Below the pieces are notes generated by a model that searched no databases, was not told where the DNA came from, and worked only from the letters and a program-made list of their open reading frames with translations. From Virgisporangium aliadipatigenens (GTDB lineage: Bacteria; Actinomycetota; Actinomycetes; Mycobacteriales; Micromonosporaceae): a stretch of 64,000 nt of DNA. Both the position numbers and the translations under genes were made by a program. Positions 48,216-57,094 of the stretch are shown here, piece by piece (the first letter of the stretch is position 1; each line of letters opens with the position of its first letter). Location: assembly GCF_016863615.1 (NCBI RefSeq), contig NZ_BOPF01000034.1, positions 1 to 64,000 of the forward strand, in the 5' to 3' direction.

Positions 48216-48917
48216 GTGATCGAGCAAATCGACCTCGACCCCGCGTGCGGCGGTATCGGCCATCCGTGGTGGTGCGATCCCCGGTTCTGCGGAGGTTCGC
48301 ACCCGCTGCCCTGCCATCTGAGTGCCCCGTATCGGGTGACCGGAGATCATGCCGGCGGTGTCGTCATCACCGCGCAGCTCTCCAGCCTGATCGACGAGCC
48401 GTTGGAGCTCGCGCCGGTCTCGATCGAAACGGTGATACGTGATCCGGTTACCGGGAAGGCCGGCAGATACCTTCTGGAGAAGGATGTCGCCCTTCGGTTC
48501 CACGCTCTCCTCGGCAGGTTGCTGCCGATGGTGCAGCGGGCCGACGCGCTACGCGACCGGATCCTTGTCGCCGCCGAATCGGTATTCGCCGCGAAGGGCC
48601 GCGACGCGTCGACCGAACAGATCGCCCGCCTCGCCGGAGCACTGTCCCGAGCGGGATCGGATGTGATGGCCGCCGCGACCCGCCCGGACGACCCGCTGCA
48701 CATCGCCCTGGCCCAGCTGCTCGAACGGGCGCAGCGCTCCGGCCGGGTGCGCCCCGACGTCAGTGTCGCCGATCTCGTGGCCTCCATGGTCGGTGTCGTG
48801 CACGCCATGCGTCACGCCGGCGGGGCGACCCGGGTGCTGACGATCGTCGTCGACGGCCTCCGTCCGCCGGCCACCTCGCGAAGCCGCCGCAGGGGATCCG
48901 CCGCCGGGAGAAGGTGA
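48216..48917 (+). CDS. chimeric protein: small Cys-rich domain joined to a truncated TetR remnant
   Basis: 233-aa ORF. Residues 1-90 (MIEQIDLDPACGGIGHPWWC, then RFCGGSHPLPCHLS and GRYLLEKDVALRFHALLGRL) look like a small Cys/His-containing protein typical of XRE clusters. Residues about 105-225 look like a TetR regulator missing its middle. ALRDRILVAAESVFAAKGRD and STEQIARLAG are the start of the DNA-binding helices. The recognition helix and core are absent, and the text jumps to a TetR-like C-terminus (VRPDVSVADLVASMVGVVHAM). GGGAGG lies 4 nt before GTG 48216. It is divergent from the DUF6879 operon. Confidence 0.65.
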   Translation: MIEQIDLDPACGGIGHPWWCDPRFCGGSHPLPCHLSAPYRVTGDHAGGVVITAQLSSLIDEPLELAPVSIETVIRDPVTGKAGRYLLEKDVALRFHALLGRLLPMVQRADALRDRILVAAESVFAAKGRDASTEQIARLAGALSRAGSDVMAAATRPDDPLHIALAQLLERAQRSGRVRPDVSVADLVASMVGVVHAMRHAGGATRVLTIVVDGLRPPATSRSRRRGSAAGRR

Positions 48918-48930
48918 CGTCGGGGCAGGG

Positions 48931-49761
48931 TCAGCGGGTCGGGGCGTCCGCCGTCCAGGAGGTCAGCAGGCGCAGGGCGGTGTGCGCCTCGGTACCCGGT
49001 GCCGCCGTGTAGACGAACATCGTCTGCTCCGCGTCCTCCGGCAGCGTGAACGCCTGATACGTGACCGTCAGTTCGCCCACCAGCGGATGCCGGTACCGCT
49101 TGGTGCCGCTGCTGCGCACGAGCACCCGATGGTCGGCCCACCAGCGCCGGAAGTCCGGGTCCTTGACGGACAGTTCGCCGATGAGCGCCGACAGGTCGGG
49201 GTCGTCCGGGTGGCGGCCGGCGTCGATGCGGAGCACGGCCACCGTGTCGGCCGCGACGGCGGGCCAGTCGGGCAGCAGGTCGCGCGCGTTCTCGTCGAGG
49301 AACACGAACCGGGCCATGTTGCGCCGCTTCGCCGGCAGCGCCGGGAAGTCGCAGATGAGCGCGCGGGCCGTGCGGTTGGCGGCCAGCACGTCCATCCGCC
49401 GCCCGGTGACGAACGCCGGCGAGGCCGCCACGTCGAGCGTCTCCAGCAGTTGGAACGTCGCCGCGGGCACCCGCTGCACCCGGCGCGGCGGGCGGCGGGT
49501 CTGCTGGGGCCGGGCGATCGCGAACAGGTGCGCCCGTTCGGTGTCGTCCAGCCGCAGGGCGCGGGCGAGCGCGTCGAGCACCGTCTCGGACGGGTTGAGC
49601 GTGCGGCCCTGTTCCAGACGGGTGTAGTAGTCGACGCTGACCCCGGCGAGCGCGGCCAACTCCTCGCGCCGCAGCCCGGGCACGCGCCGGCCGCCGGTGG
49701 CCCCGTCGGGTCGGATCCGCGCCCGCCGGGACCGCAGGAACTCCTTCAGTTCGCCGTTCAC
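48931..49761 (-). CDS. XRE family regulator with MmyB-like ligand domain
   Basis: 276-aa regulator, a paralogue of the one at 16560. The helix-turn-helix (about 20-70) has GLRREELAALAGVSVDYYTR and EQGRTLNPSETVLDAL. The ligand domain (about 100-270) has LDVAASPAFVTGRRMDVLAA, FLDENARDLLPDW and HPLVGELTVTYQAF. It is divergent from the SDR gene at 49883 over 121 bp, the usual arrangement for this subfamily, so the SDR is the likely target. The start is GTG 49761. Confidence 0.9.
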   Translation of the reverse strand: MNGELKEFLRSRRARIRPDGATGGRRVPGLRREELAALAGVSVDYYTRLEQGRTLNPSETVLDALARALRLDDTERAHLFAIARPQQTRRPPRRVQRVPAATFQLLETLDVAASPAFVTGRRMDVLAANRTARALICDFPALPAKRRNMARFVFLDENARDLLPDWPAVAADTVAVLRIDAGRHPDDPDLSALIGELSVKDPDFRRWWADHRVLVRSSGTKRYRHPLVGELTVTYQAFTLPEDAEQTMFVYTAAPGTEAHTALRLLTSWTADAPTR

Positions 49762-49882
49762 GTATCCCAGTATCGGCGAGCCGGCCGCCCGGCGCGGGCA
49801 CGAAGGTGGCCCCGCTGGTCCCAGGCAGAACGCGGCCAGTCTGCGCCCTCCGCGGGGGCTCTCCGGGAGGTGCCATGGACGC

Positions 49883-50641
49883 ATGACAAGTTTGAACGGC
49901 CGCACGGCGGTCATCACCGGGGCGTCGAGCGGCATCGGCGCCGCCACGGCCGAACTCCTCGCCGCGAACGGGGCGGCGGTGGCACTGCTGGCCCGCCGCA
50001 AGGACCGGCTGGACGCCCTCGCCGCGAAGATCACCGCCGCCGGTGGAACGGCACTCGCCGTGCCCGTCGACATCACCGACGCGGCGGACCTCGAGGCCAA
50101 GGCTGCACTGATCGAGAACGAACTCGGCCCGGCCGGCATCGTCTTCGCCAATGCCGGCATCATGCTCCCGGCCCCGATCGAGGAACTCGCCGTCGACCAG
50201 TGGCGGCACCAGATCGACCTCAACGTGACCGCGAAGCTGTCGACGATCGGCGCGTTCGTGCCGCAGCTGGTGCGCGCCGCGGCGCGGGACGGCGTCGCCG
50301 ACCTGGTGAACACCTCCTCCATCGCCGCGCAGAACATCTTCGTCAACTTCGCCGTCTACTCGGCGACGAAGGCGTTCGTGACGCACCTGTCCCGGCACAT
50401 GCGCGCGGAGCTGGGCCAGAAGGGGGTGCGGGTGTCGGCCGTGGAGCCCGGCATCACCACCACCGAACTGCAGGGGCACGTCACCGATCCGGGCGCGGTC
50501 GCGTGGCTCGCCGGCGTGCGGGAGTCGATGGAACTGCTGACGCCGGAGGACATCGCGCGCACGGTGGCGTTCGTGGTGTCGCAGCCGCGGCACGTCAACC
50601 TGCAGCAGGTGACGGTGATGCCCACGCAGGAGGTCATGTAA
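49883..50641 (+). CDS. short-chain dehydrogenase/reductase
   Basis: 252-aa classical SDR. NAD(P)-binding TGASSGIG lies at 12-19, NAG in FANAGIM at 90-92, and the catalytic residues are S145 or S146, Y159 and K163 (NTSSIAAQ, VYSATKAF). The preference for NADPH is suggested by ARRKDR after strand 2. It oxidises or reduces an unknown alcohol or ketone. The start is ATG 49883, with GGGAGG about 12 nt upstream. The gene ends at a strong bidirectional hairpin. Confidence 0.92.
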   Translation: MTSLNGRTAVITGASSGIGAATAELLAANGAAVALLARRKDRLDALAAKITAAGGTALAVPVDITDAADLEAKAALIENELGPAGIVFANAGIMLPAPIEELAVDQWRHQIDLNVTAKLSTIGAFVPQLVRAAARDGVADLVNTSSIAAQNIFVNFAVYSATKAFVTHLSRHMRAELGQKGVRVSAVEPGITTTELQGHVTDPGAVAWLAGVRESMELLTPEDIARTVAFVVSQPRHVNLQQVTVMPTQEVM

Positions 50642-50648
50642 CGCGGAT

Positions 50649-50679
50649 GTGCGCACCGTCCACACAGGACGGTGCGCAC
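50649..50679. terminator. bidirectional hairpin terminator
   Basis: Perfect 13-bp arms GTGCGCACCGTCC and GGACGGTGCGCAC with a 5-nt loop lie between the convergent SDR and secreted-protein genes. Confidence 0.75.
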
Positions 50680-50693
50680 GCCCTCCGGAGGGC

Positions 50694-51353
50694 CTACGGC
50701 GTCGTGGGAAGCGAGGCCACGTCGACCTTTCCGACGGTCACGTCCACGCGCACGGTCAGGTCGTCGATCCAGACGGACTCGGCGCCGTTCTCCAGCCGGG
50801 ACTGCAGCTGGACCTTGTACGTGCACACCCGCTGCTGGTCGGGTTCGCGGCAGATCACCACGTACTCCTGGGCGAGGGTGTTCGCCTGCCAGTCGTACTT
50901 GCCGCCGTTGGCGGAGTCCCAGGCGTAGCTGTCGCTGCGGCCCGTGTTGACCGGCCACGGCAGCGGCTGCCCGTTGATGAGGAACCGGCCGCCGCACCAG
51001 GAGTTGGCGGCGCCGCTCTGGCAGTCGAGTTCGGCGACGGCCGTCAGGTCCACCAGGGCCGTCTCGCCGTAGGGCACGGTGAACGACAGCGCGCCGCACG
51101 CCACGTCGAACCACTCGGTGCCGTACGTGCCGACCTCGTAGGTGAAGTAGTTGTTGTTGACGGTGCGGTACTTCTGTTCGGCCGGGTTGAGCTGTCGCAG
51201 GTACAGGCACTCGTCGCGGGCGGCGTCGTCCTTGTTCATCTTGACGCCCTGCGGGCCCGGGTTGTCGGGTGCTGCCGAGGCGGGGCCGACCAGCACGGCG
51301 GAGAGGGCGGCGATGCCGCCGATGAGGAGTGCGAGCTTGCGTCGGATCGTCAT
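50694..51353 (-). CDS. secreted protein of unknown function
   Basis: 219-aa exported protein. The signal peptide ends near residue 28 (VLVGPASAA). The mature domain is beta-rich with six cysteines (DECLYL, DVACGAL, ELDCQS, SWCGG, VICRE, RVCTYK), so probably three disulfides, and many aromatic residues. No family is recognised. ATG 51353 is a clear start. It lies upstream of the 3' end of the MalT-like gene only by chance of order, and no operon is evident. Confidence 0.72.
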   Translation of the reverse strand: MTIRRKLALLIGGIAALSAVLVGPASAAPDNPGPQGVKMNKDDAARDECLYLRQLNPAEQKYRTVNNNYFTYEVGTYGTEWFDVACGALSFTVPYGETALVDLTAVAELDCQSGAANSWCGGRFLINGQPLPWPVNTGRSDSYAWDSANGGKYDWQANTLAQEYVVICREPDQQRVCTYKVQLQSRLENGAESVWIDDLTVRVDVTVGKVDVASLPTTP

Positions 51354-51398
51354 GCCGCACAGCCTCCGCGGCCGCCTCAGGCAACGCTCAACCCCCGC

Positions 51399-54347
51399 TC
51401 AAAGCGCGCTGTCCGAAAGCGGACCACGGCGACCGATCGGCAGCCCACCGACGTCGGCGGCGGTCAGGCCGAGTTCGCGCATCGCCTCGGTGTACCGGTC
51501 GCGGGCGCGCATCGCCTCCCCGAACCGGGACGCCTCCATCAACGCGTCGACCAGCCCGCGGTGCGAACGCTCGTCGTACGGGTCGATCGCGAGGCTGCGC
51601 AACAGGTAGCGCGCGGCGGCGTCCGGCTCGCCCGCGCGCCGCGCCACGGTGGCCAGTTCGCGCAGGACGTGCAGGTACGTGGCGTGCGCCTCCTCGCGCA
51701 GCGGCCGGGCCCACTCGTCGTACGGTTCGCCGGCGAAGACCTCGCCGGTGAAGGCGCGTTCGGCGGCGGTGAGCGCGGCGCGGGCGTCCCCGTCGCCGGC
51801 GTGCGGGCGGGCGGCGAGGTGCAGTCCGTGCCGCGCCGTCGCGAGGAACGTCTCCGCGTCGACCGTCACCCGGTCGAGCACGAGCGCCACCGTCGCCTGG
51901 TCGGCGGCGAGGAAGTGGTCCGGCGGTGCGCACCGGCCCGGATCCAGGACGCCGCGCACCGTGGACAGCGCGACGGACAGCCGGTGGCCGACCCGTTCCT
52001 CGGTGGCGTCGTCGCCGCTCCACAGCAGCCGCGCCAACTCCTCCCGGGCGACCGGCTGGCCGCGCCGGGCGACGAGGATCCGCAGCAGGTCGCGGGCCTT
52101 GCGGGAGGACCACGCGGCGGGCGGGACCGGGGCACCGCCGACGCTGAGGGCGAACCCGCCGAGCACCCGGATCTCCACCGGCGCCGGCTCGGGTGCGGAG
52201 ACCGCGACGCCCGCGGCGCGCAGCCGGTCGGCGGCCAGCCGCGCCTCCAGACGGTGCAGCCGGGGCGCCTCGGGCAGCGCGCCGAGCGCGACCCGCACCC
52301 GGTCGGCGTCCACGGTCGCGGCCGTGTCCCGCCAGATGGCCAGCGCCTCCGCCAGCGCCTGGCGGGCCGGCGCCGGGTCGCTGGTGGCGGCGCGCAGTTC
52401 GAGCGCCTCGGCGAGGCCGGCGCGGTCCCGTTGCCGCCCGGCCGCGGCCAGTGCGGCGCTCGCGTGTGCCCGCGCGCTGTCCCGCCGCCCGCCGCGCAGC
52501 GCGATCCAGCCGGCCGCCAGCCGTGCCGTGGCCACCTGCGAGCCGGTCGCGTGGCGCAGCGCGCGCCGGGCGAGGGCGGCGGCGAGCGCGGGCCGTTCGG
52601 CGGCGACGGTGCGGGCCAGTCCGGACAGCGCCGGCACGAGCCCTTGCCGGTTGGCCTCGGCGGCCGCGGCCCGCAGCGCCTGCCGGTAGCACGACTCGGC
52701 CTCCTGCGCGCGGCCGCGCTCGCGGTGCAGGTCGCCGAGGCCGTTGAGGGCGTAGGCCACCTTGCGCGAGCCGGTCCGTTGATATATTTCGATGGAACGG
52801 TCGAACGCGGCGGCCGCGTCGTTCAGGCGGCCGAGCCGGCGCAGCAGGTTCGCCTTGTTGCACAGCGCCATCGCGAGCATGCCGACGTGGGCCGTGCGCG
52901 TGGCCAGCGCCAGTGCGGGGCGCAGGAGTTCCAGGGCCTCGGCGTGGCGGCCCTGGCGTTCCAGGCAGGACGCGAGATTCGCCCGCACCCGCGTCACCAG
53001 AACGGGGTCGCCGGACGCGTCGGCCAGCCGCAGCGCGCGTTCGTAGTGGGTCTGCGTCTGCGCGGGGTCGCCGGTGAGGTTGGCGCACAACGCGAGCGCC
53101 ACGTGCGCGTTGGCGAGCGCCCGGTCGTCGCGCGCGGCCAGCGCCGCCTCGTGCGCCCGCCCGGCGTACGAACGGCACTCGCGCAGCTCGCCCGCGAGCC
53201 AGTACGCGGCGGCCGTCCAGCCCAGCAGCAGCGCCTCGTCGGCGGTGTCGCATGTGGACAGTGCGCCCCGGCGCAGCACCCGCAACGCGTCCCGCCCGTC
53301 GCCCCACAGGTACACGGCGACGCCGTAGCGCCACGCGAGCGCGGCCGGCAGCGGCCCCTCCCCGGCGGCCAACCGGGCGTACAGCGCCAACGCGCCCGAC
53401 GCGTCACCGGTGATCTCCAGCGCCTCGGCGAGAAGGAGGTCGGTGTGCGGCTCACGACGTTCCCCCGGAAGCTCTGACACCGCCTCGACCACGTCGGCGG
53501 CCGCGCCCGCGGCGAGCAGGTCGGGGCCGTGGTCGCGGAGCAGCTCCGCGCAGGCGGCGCGGTCGCCGGCCGCGACGGCCAGGCGGAGCGCGTCCGGGAG
53601 CCGGTCGTTGCGGCGGTGCCAGCGCACGGCGGCGGTCAGCACCCGACGGCGCCGGGCGGCCTGCGGCGGCGCGGACTCCCGCGCGACCGCCGCGACCAAC
53701 GGCACCACCCGGTACCACTCCCGGCCCGGCACCGGCGGGTCGAGCAGGCCCAGCCGTGCCAGGTCGGACACCGTCGCGGCGGCCCGCCGGTGCCCGAGCG
53801 CGGCCGCCAGCGGCGCCGACACCGCCTCCAGATGAACGGCGTCCGCCAACAGCCGCCACGCGTCGGGCGACAGGCCGGTCAGCACCTCGGTGCGGATGTA
53901 GTCGAAGCAGAGCGCGTCCTCGCCGGCCCCCTCGGCGAGCGCGGTGCCGACCAGGCGCACCAGCCCGGGCCAACCCGCCGTCAGCCGGCGCACCCGCGCG
54001 GCCACCCCCGCGTCCCGAACGGCAAGCATCCGGCCGACCTGCGCGGTGGAGAGCGCGAGGCGCCCGGGACCGATCTCGGACACCGGTGGGCCCTTCTGCG
54101 GCCAGGCGAGCGAACGCGCGATCACCACCAGCCGGGCGTCCCCGCGCGGCGCCGGCAGCGGCCCCGCCGCGAGATGCGCGTCATCGATGACCGTCACGCC
54201 GTCGCAGAGCGGCGTTTCCTCGGTGATGGCACCCCCGTGCAACCACCGCGCGGGGCCGTTACCCAGCCAGGCCCGGACCGCGGTCGTCTTGCCCCACCCG
54301 GCCGCGGCCCGCACGAGCGTGACGCGGCCGGCAAAGGGATGCGACAT
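51399..54347 (-). CDS. MalT-like STAND regulator with C-terminal winged helix-BTAD
   Basis: 982-aa regulator. The N-terminal ATPase has Walker A AAAGWGKTT at 14-22 and VTVIDDAHLAAG as Walker B. TPR-like helices span about 310-690. The C-terminal OmpR-like winged helix (about 730-820; IRVLGGFALSVGGAPVPP, WSSRKARDLLRILV) and BTAD (about 830-970; YDEWARPLREEAHATYLHVL, DPYDERSHRGLVDALM) form a SARP module. The usual AfsR order is the reverse, with the SARP module first. ATG 54347 begins 26 bp after the SelO stop codon on the same strand, so the two are probably cotranscribed. The target is unknown. Confidence 0.88.
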   Translation of the reverse strand: MSHPFAGRVTLVRAAAGWGKTTAVRAWLGNGPARWLHGGAITEETPLCDGVTVIDDAHLAAGPLPAPRGDARLVVIARSLAWPQKGPPVSEIGPGRLALSTAQVGRMLAVRDAGVAARVRRLTAGWPGLVRLVGTALAEGAGEDALCFDYIRTEVLTGLSPDAWRLLADAVHLEAVSAPLAAALGHRRAAATVSDLARLGLLDPPVPGREWYRVVPLVAAVARESAPPQAARRRRVLTAAVRWHRRNDRLPDALRLAVAAGDRAACAELLRDHGPDLLAAGAAADVVEAVSELPGERREPHTDLLLAEALEITGDASGALALYARLAAGEGPLPAALAWRYGVAVYLWGDGRDALRVLRRGALSTCDTADEALLLGWTAAAYWLAGELRECRSYAGRAHEAALAARDDRALANAHVALALCANLTGDPAQTQTHYERALRLADASGDPVLVTRVRANLASCLERQGRHAEALELLRPALALATRTAHVGMLAMALCNKANLLRRLGRLNDAAAAFDRSIEIYQRTGSRKVAYALNGLGDLHRERGRAQEAESCYRQALRAAAAEANRQGLVPALSGLARTVAAERPALAAALARRALRHATGSQVATARLAAGWIALRGGRRDSARAHASAALAAAGRQRDRAGLAEALELRAATSDPAPARQALAEALAIWRDTAATVDADRVRVALGALPEAPRLHRLEARLAADRLRAAGVAVSAPEPAPVEIRVLGGFALSVGGAPVPPAAWSSRKARDLLRILVARRGQPVAREELARLLWSGDDATEERVGHRLSVALSTVRGVLDPGRCAPPDHFLAADQATVALVLDRVTVDAETFLATARHGLHLAARPHAGDGDARAALTAAERAFTGEVFAGEPYDEWARPLREEAHATYLHVLRELATVARRAGEPDAAARYLLRSLAIDPYDERSHRGLVDALMEASRFGEAMRARDRYTEAMRELGLTAADVGGLPIGRRGPLSDSAL

Positions 54348-54373
54348 GCACCGGATGGTCGCCGGATATCGAC

Positions 54374-55795
54374 TTACGTGCCGCAGTACGTCCGGTAGGC
54401 GCCAAAGTCTTGCGGGGCGGGCTCCGTGAAGCGCTCGAGCCCGGGCCGCTCGTCGAACGGCCGCGAAACGGCCTCCAGCAAGCGTTCCAGCGGGACGAGA
54501 TCGCCACCGGTCGCGGCGGCGAGCGCCTCCTCCACCAGGTGGTTGCGCGGGATGTAGAGCGGGTTGACGCGCGCCATCCGCGCGCGGTCCGGGTCCAGTG
54601 CCCGCCACCGCGCGTGCCAGTCCCCGAGCCAGGGCATGATCTCCGTGCCGCTCGCCAGTTTCCGATAGAACGTCGTATGGTCGGCCCGCTCCTCGCGCAT
54701 CGCCTCGAGCAGGTCCTGCACGAGCGGCAGGGCCACGTCGTCGGCCAACCCCTCGGGCAGCCCCAGCTTCTCCTTCATCCCGCCGAGGAACGCCTTCGCG
54801 TAGTGCGCGCGGAACGCCCCGAGCGACGCCTTCGCCCTCTCCACCGCCGCGTCCTCGTCGTCGTCGATCAGCGGCAGCAGGGCCTCGGCGAGACGCGCGA
54901 GGTTCCACTCCGCGACGATGGGCTGGTTGCCGTACGCGTAGCGCCCCTGGGTGTCGATCGAGCTGTAGACCGTCGCCGGGTCGTAGCCCTCCATGAAGGC
55001 GCACGGCCCGTAGTCGATCGTCTCGCCGGAGATCGTCATGTTGTCGGTGTTCATCACGCCGTGCACGAACCCGACGAGCATCCACCGCGCCACCAGCGAC
55101 GCCTGCGCGGCGATCACCGCGTCGAGCAGCCCGACCGCGCCCTCCGCCCGCGGGTGGTGCCGCGCGATCGCATGATCGACCAGGCGCTGCATCAGTGCCC
55201 GGTCGTCCGCGGAGCGCACCAGCTGGAACGTCCCCACCCGCAGGTGACTGGCCGCCACCCGGGTCAGCACGGCCCCCGGCAGCGGCCCCTGCTCGCGCAG
55301 CACCGGCCGCCCGGTGGCCACCACGGCGAGCGAACGCGTCGTCGGGATGCCGAGCGCGTGCATCGCCTCGCTGATCACGTACTCCCGCAGCATCGGCCCG
55401 ACGACGGCCAGCCCGTCCCCGCCCCGCGCGAACGGCGTCCGCCCCGACCCCTTCAGATGCACGTCGAGCAGCGCGTCGTCGCGGTCGACCACCTCGCCCA
55501 GCAGCAGCGCGCGGCCGTCGCCCAGCAGCGGCGAGTACCCGCCGAACTGGTGCCCCGCGTACCCCTGCGCGACCGGCGTCGCCCCGTCGGGCACCACGGT
55601 GCCGGTGAGCAACCCGACGCCCGCCGCGGAGCGCAGCCACTCCGGGTCGAACCCGAGCCGCGCGGCCAGCGGCTCGTTGAGCACGAGCAGGCGCGGGTCG
55701 GGGGTCTCGGCGGCCCGCCACGGGACGGCCAGCTCACCCAGCTCGCTCGCGAACCGGGTGCCAAAAGTGACGGTCGAGGTCGGTGCGGTAGCCAC
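54374..55795 (-). CDS. selO: SelO-like pseudokinase/protein AMPylase
   Basis: 473-aa protein of the SelO (YdiU/UPF0061) family. Family marks are [61 protein letters not shown] and [19 protein letters not shown]. SelO transfers AMP from ATP to Ser/Thr/Tyr residues of target proteins, with a role in redox stress. The sequence ends near residue 473 without a C-terminal redox Cys. The start is GTG 55795. It is divergent from the PadR gene over a 93-bp region with a perfect 10-bp inverted repeat, and upstream of the MalT-like gene on its own strand. Confidence 0.93.
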   Translation of the reverse strand: MATAPTSTVTFGTRFASELGELAVPWRAAETPDPRLLVLNEPLAARLGFDPEWLRSAAGVGLLTGTVVPDGATPVAQGYAGHQFGGYSPLLGDGRALLLGEVVDRDDALLDVHLKGSGRTPFARGGDGLAVVGPMLREYVISEAMHALGIPTTRSLAVVATGRPVLREQGPLPGAVLTRVAASHLRVGTFQLVRSADDRALMQRLVDHAIARHHPRAEGAVGLLDAVIAAQASLVARWMLVGFVHGVMNTDNMTISGETIDYGPCAFMEGYDPATVYSSIDTQGRYAYGNQPIVAEWNLARLAEALLPLIDDDEDAAVERAKASLGAFRAHYAKAFLGGMKEKLGLPEGLADDVALPLVQDLLEAMREERADHTTFYRKLASGTEIMPWLGDWHARWRALDPDRARMARVNPLYIPRNHLVEEALAAATGGDLVPLERLLEAVSRPFDERPGLERFTEPAPQDFGAYRTYCGT

Positions 55796-55848
55796 CCGTC
55801 GAGCCTACGTCGACCCGACGATGACCGCCGCATACTGCCCTGAGCTGG

Positions 55849-55881
55849 CTATACACACGATGTATAAAGTGTGTGTATAGT
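55849..55881 (+). promoter_or_regulatory. PadR operator and -10 box
   Basis: Perfect 10-bp arms CTATACACAC (55849-55858) and GTGTGTATAG (55871-55880) enclose 12 nt. The right arm overlaps a TATAGT -10 (55876-55881), which ends 7 nt before ATG 55889. Autoregulation of a leaderless transcript is implied, and the left arm could also affect the divergent SelO gene. Confidence 0.7.
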
Positions 55882-55888
55882 CGCTGGC

Positions 55889-56407
55889 ATGTCGGTGGGA
55901 TACGCGATTCTCGGGCTGCTCGAAAACGGGCCGCGGCACGGCTACGACCTGAAGCGCTCGTATGACGAACGGTTCGGGCACGGCCGCGCCCTGCACTACG
56001 GCCAGGTCTACTCGACCCTCGCCCGGCTGCTGAAGAACGGCCTCGTGGAGGTCGAGTCCGAGCCGGGCGAGGGCCCCGATCGCAAGCGCTACGCGATCAC
56101 CACGGCCGGCGTCACCGACATGGAGGGCTGGCTCGGCACGCCCGAGAAGCCCGAGCCCTACCTGCAGAGCACGCTCTACACCAAGGTCGTCCTCGCGCTG
56201 CTCACCGGCCGGGACGCCGCCGACGTGCTGGACGGCCAGCGCACCGAGCACCTGCGCCTGATGCGGGAGCTGACCCGTCGCAAGACCGACGGGGACCTGG
56301 CCGACCAGCTCATCTGTGACCATGCGCTCTTCCACCTGGAGGCCGACCTGCGCTGGCTGGAGCTCACCGCCGCACGACTCGACCAGCTCGCCGCGCGGGT
56401 TCGTTAG
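55889..56407 (+). CDS. PadR family repressor
   Basis: 172-aa regulator. The N-terminal winged helix (about 1-85) has AILGLLENGPRHGYDLKRSY, GQVYSTLARLLKNGLVEVE and RKRYAITTAGVTDME. The C-terminal dimerisation helix bundle (about 95-170) is typical of PadR-s1. It controls the ABC transporter genes 9 bp downstream by analogy with LmrR-type PadR/exporter pairs. No Shine-Dalgarno precedes the ATG, which lies 7 nt after the -10. Confidence 0.92.
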   Translation: MSVGYAILGLLENGPRHGYDLKRSYDERFGHGRALHYGQVYSTLARLLKNGLVEVESEPGEGPDRKRYAITTAGVTDMEGWLGTPEKPEPYLQSTLYTKVVLALLTGRDAADVLDGQRTEHLRLMRELTRRKTDGDLADQLICDHALFHLEADLRWLELTAARLDQLAARVR

Positions 56408-56416
56408 GAGCAGACC

Positions 56417-57094
56417 ATGCAACCGTTGTTGACCGCCGAGGACGTCACCTACAGCTTCGGCCCCACGCACGCGCTCGACTCCGCCTCCCTGCGGGTGTAC
56501 GCCGGCGAGGTGCTGGCGCTCATGGGGCCGTCCGGCTCGGGCAAGTCCACGCTGCTGCACTGCCTCGCCGGCATCCTCACCCCGGACTCCGGGCAGGTGA
56601 CGTTCGACGGCCGCGACATCACGGCGATGTCGGACACCGCGCGCAGTGCGCTGCGGCGCACCGACTTCGGGTTCGTGTTCCAGTTCGGGCAGCTGGTGCC
56701 GGAGCTGTCCTGCCTGGAAAACGTGGCGCTGCCGCTGCGGCTGGCCGGGGTCGGCCGGCGGGAGGCGCAGCGGCGTTCGGCCGAGTGGCTGGAGCGGCTG
56801 GAGGTCGCCGACGTCGCGGGCAAGCGTCCCGGGCAGGCCTCCGGCGGCCAGGGGCAGCGGGTCGCGGTGGCCCGCGCACTCGTCACCCGGCCGCGGGTGA
56901 TCTTCGCCGACGAGCCGACCGGCGCCCTCGACTCGCTCAACGGCGAACGCGTCATGCAGCTGTTCATCGCGGCGGCGCGCGACACCGGGGCGGCGGTCGT
57001 GCTCGTGACCCACGAGGCGCGGGTGGCCGCCTACTCCGACCGCGAGGCCGTGGTGCGCGACGGCCGGGTGCGCGAGCAGGAGTACGCCCGGTGA
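56417..57094 (+). CDS. ABC transporter ATPase, LolD/MacB type
   Basis: 225-aa ATPase. Walker A is GPSGSGKST at 37-45, then FVFQFGQLVPELSCLENVAL, ASGGQGQRVAVARALV (the signature begins ASGGQ, not LSGGQ), IFADEPTGALD and LVTHEARV. AGGAG lies 7 nt before ATG 56417. Its stop overlaps the permease start (GTGA). It is in an operon with PadR upstream and an FtsX permease downstream. Drug or peptide export is the family expectation. Confidence 0.92.
   Translation: MQPLLTAEDVTYSFGPTHALDSASLRVYAGEVLALMGPSGSGKSTLLHCLAGILTPDSGQVTFDGRDITAMSDTARSALRRTDFGFVFQFGQLVPELSCLENVALPLRLAGVGRREAQRRSAEWLERLEVADVAGKRPGQASGGQGQRVAVARALVTRPRVIFADEPTGALDSLNGERVMQLFIAAARDTGAAVVLVTHEARVAAYSDREAVVRDGRVREQEYAR

Noticed and set aside
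54348-55721. Upstream extension of the MalT-like gene to a 1440-aa protein
   Set aside because: The extension is an out-of-frame reading of SelO. The true start is ATG 54347.
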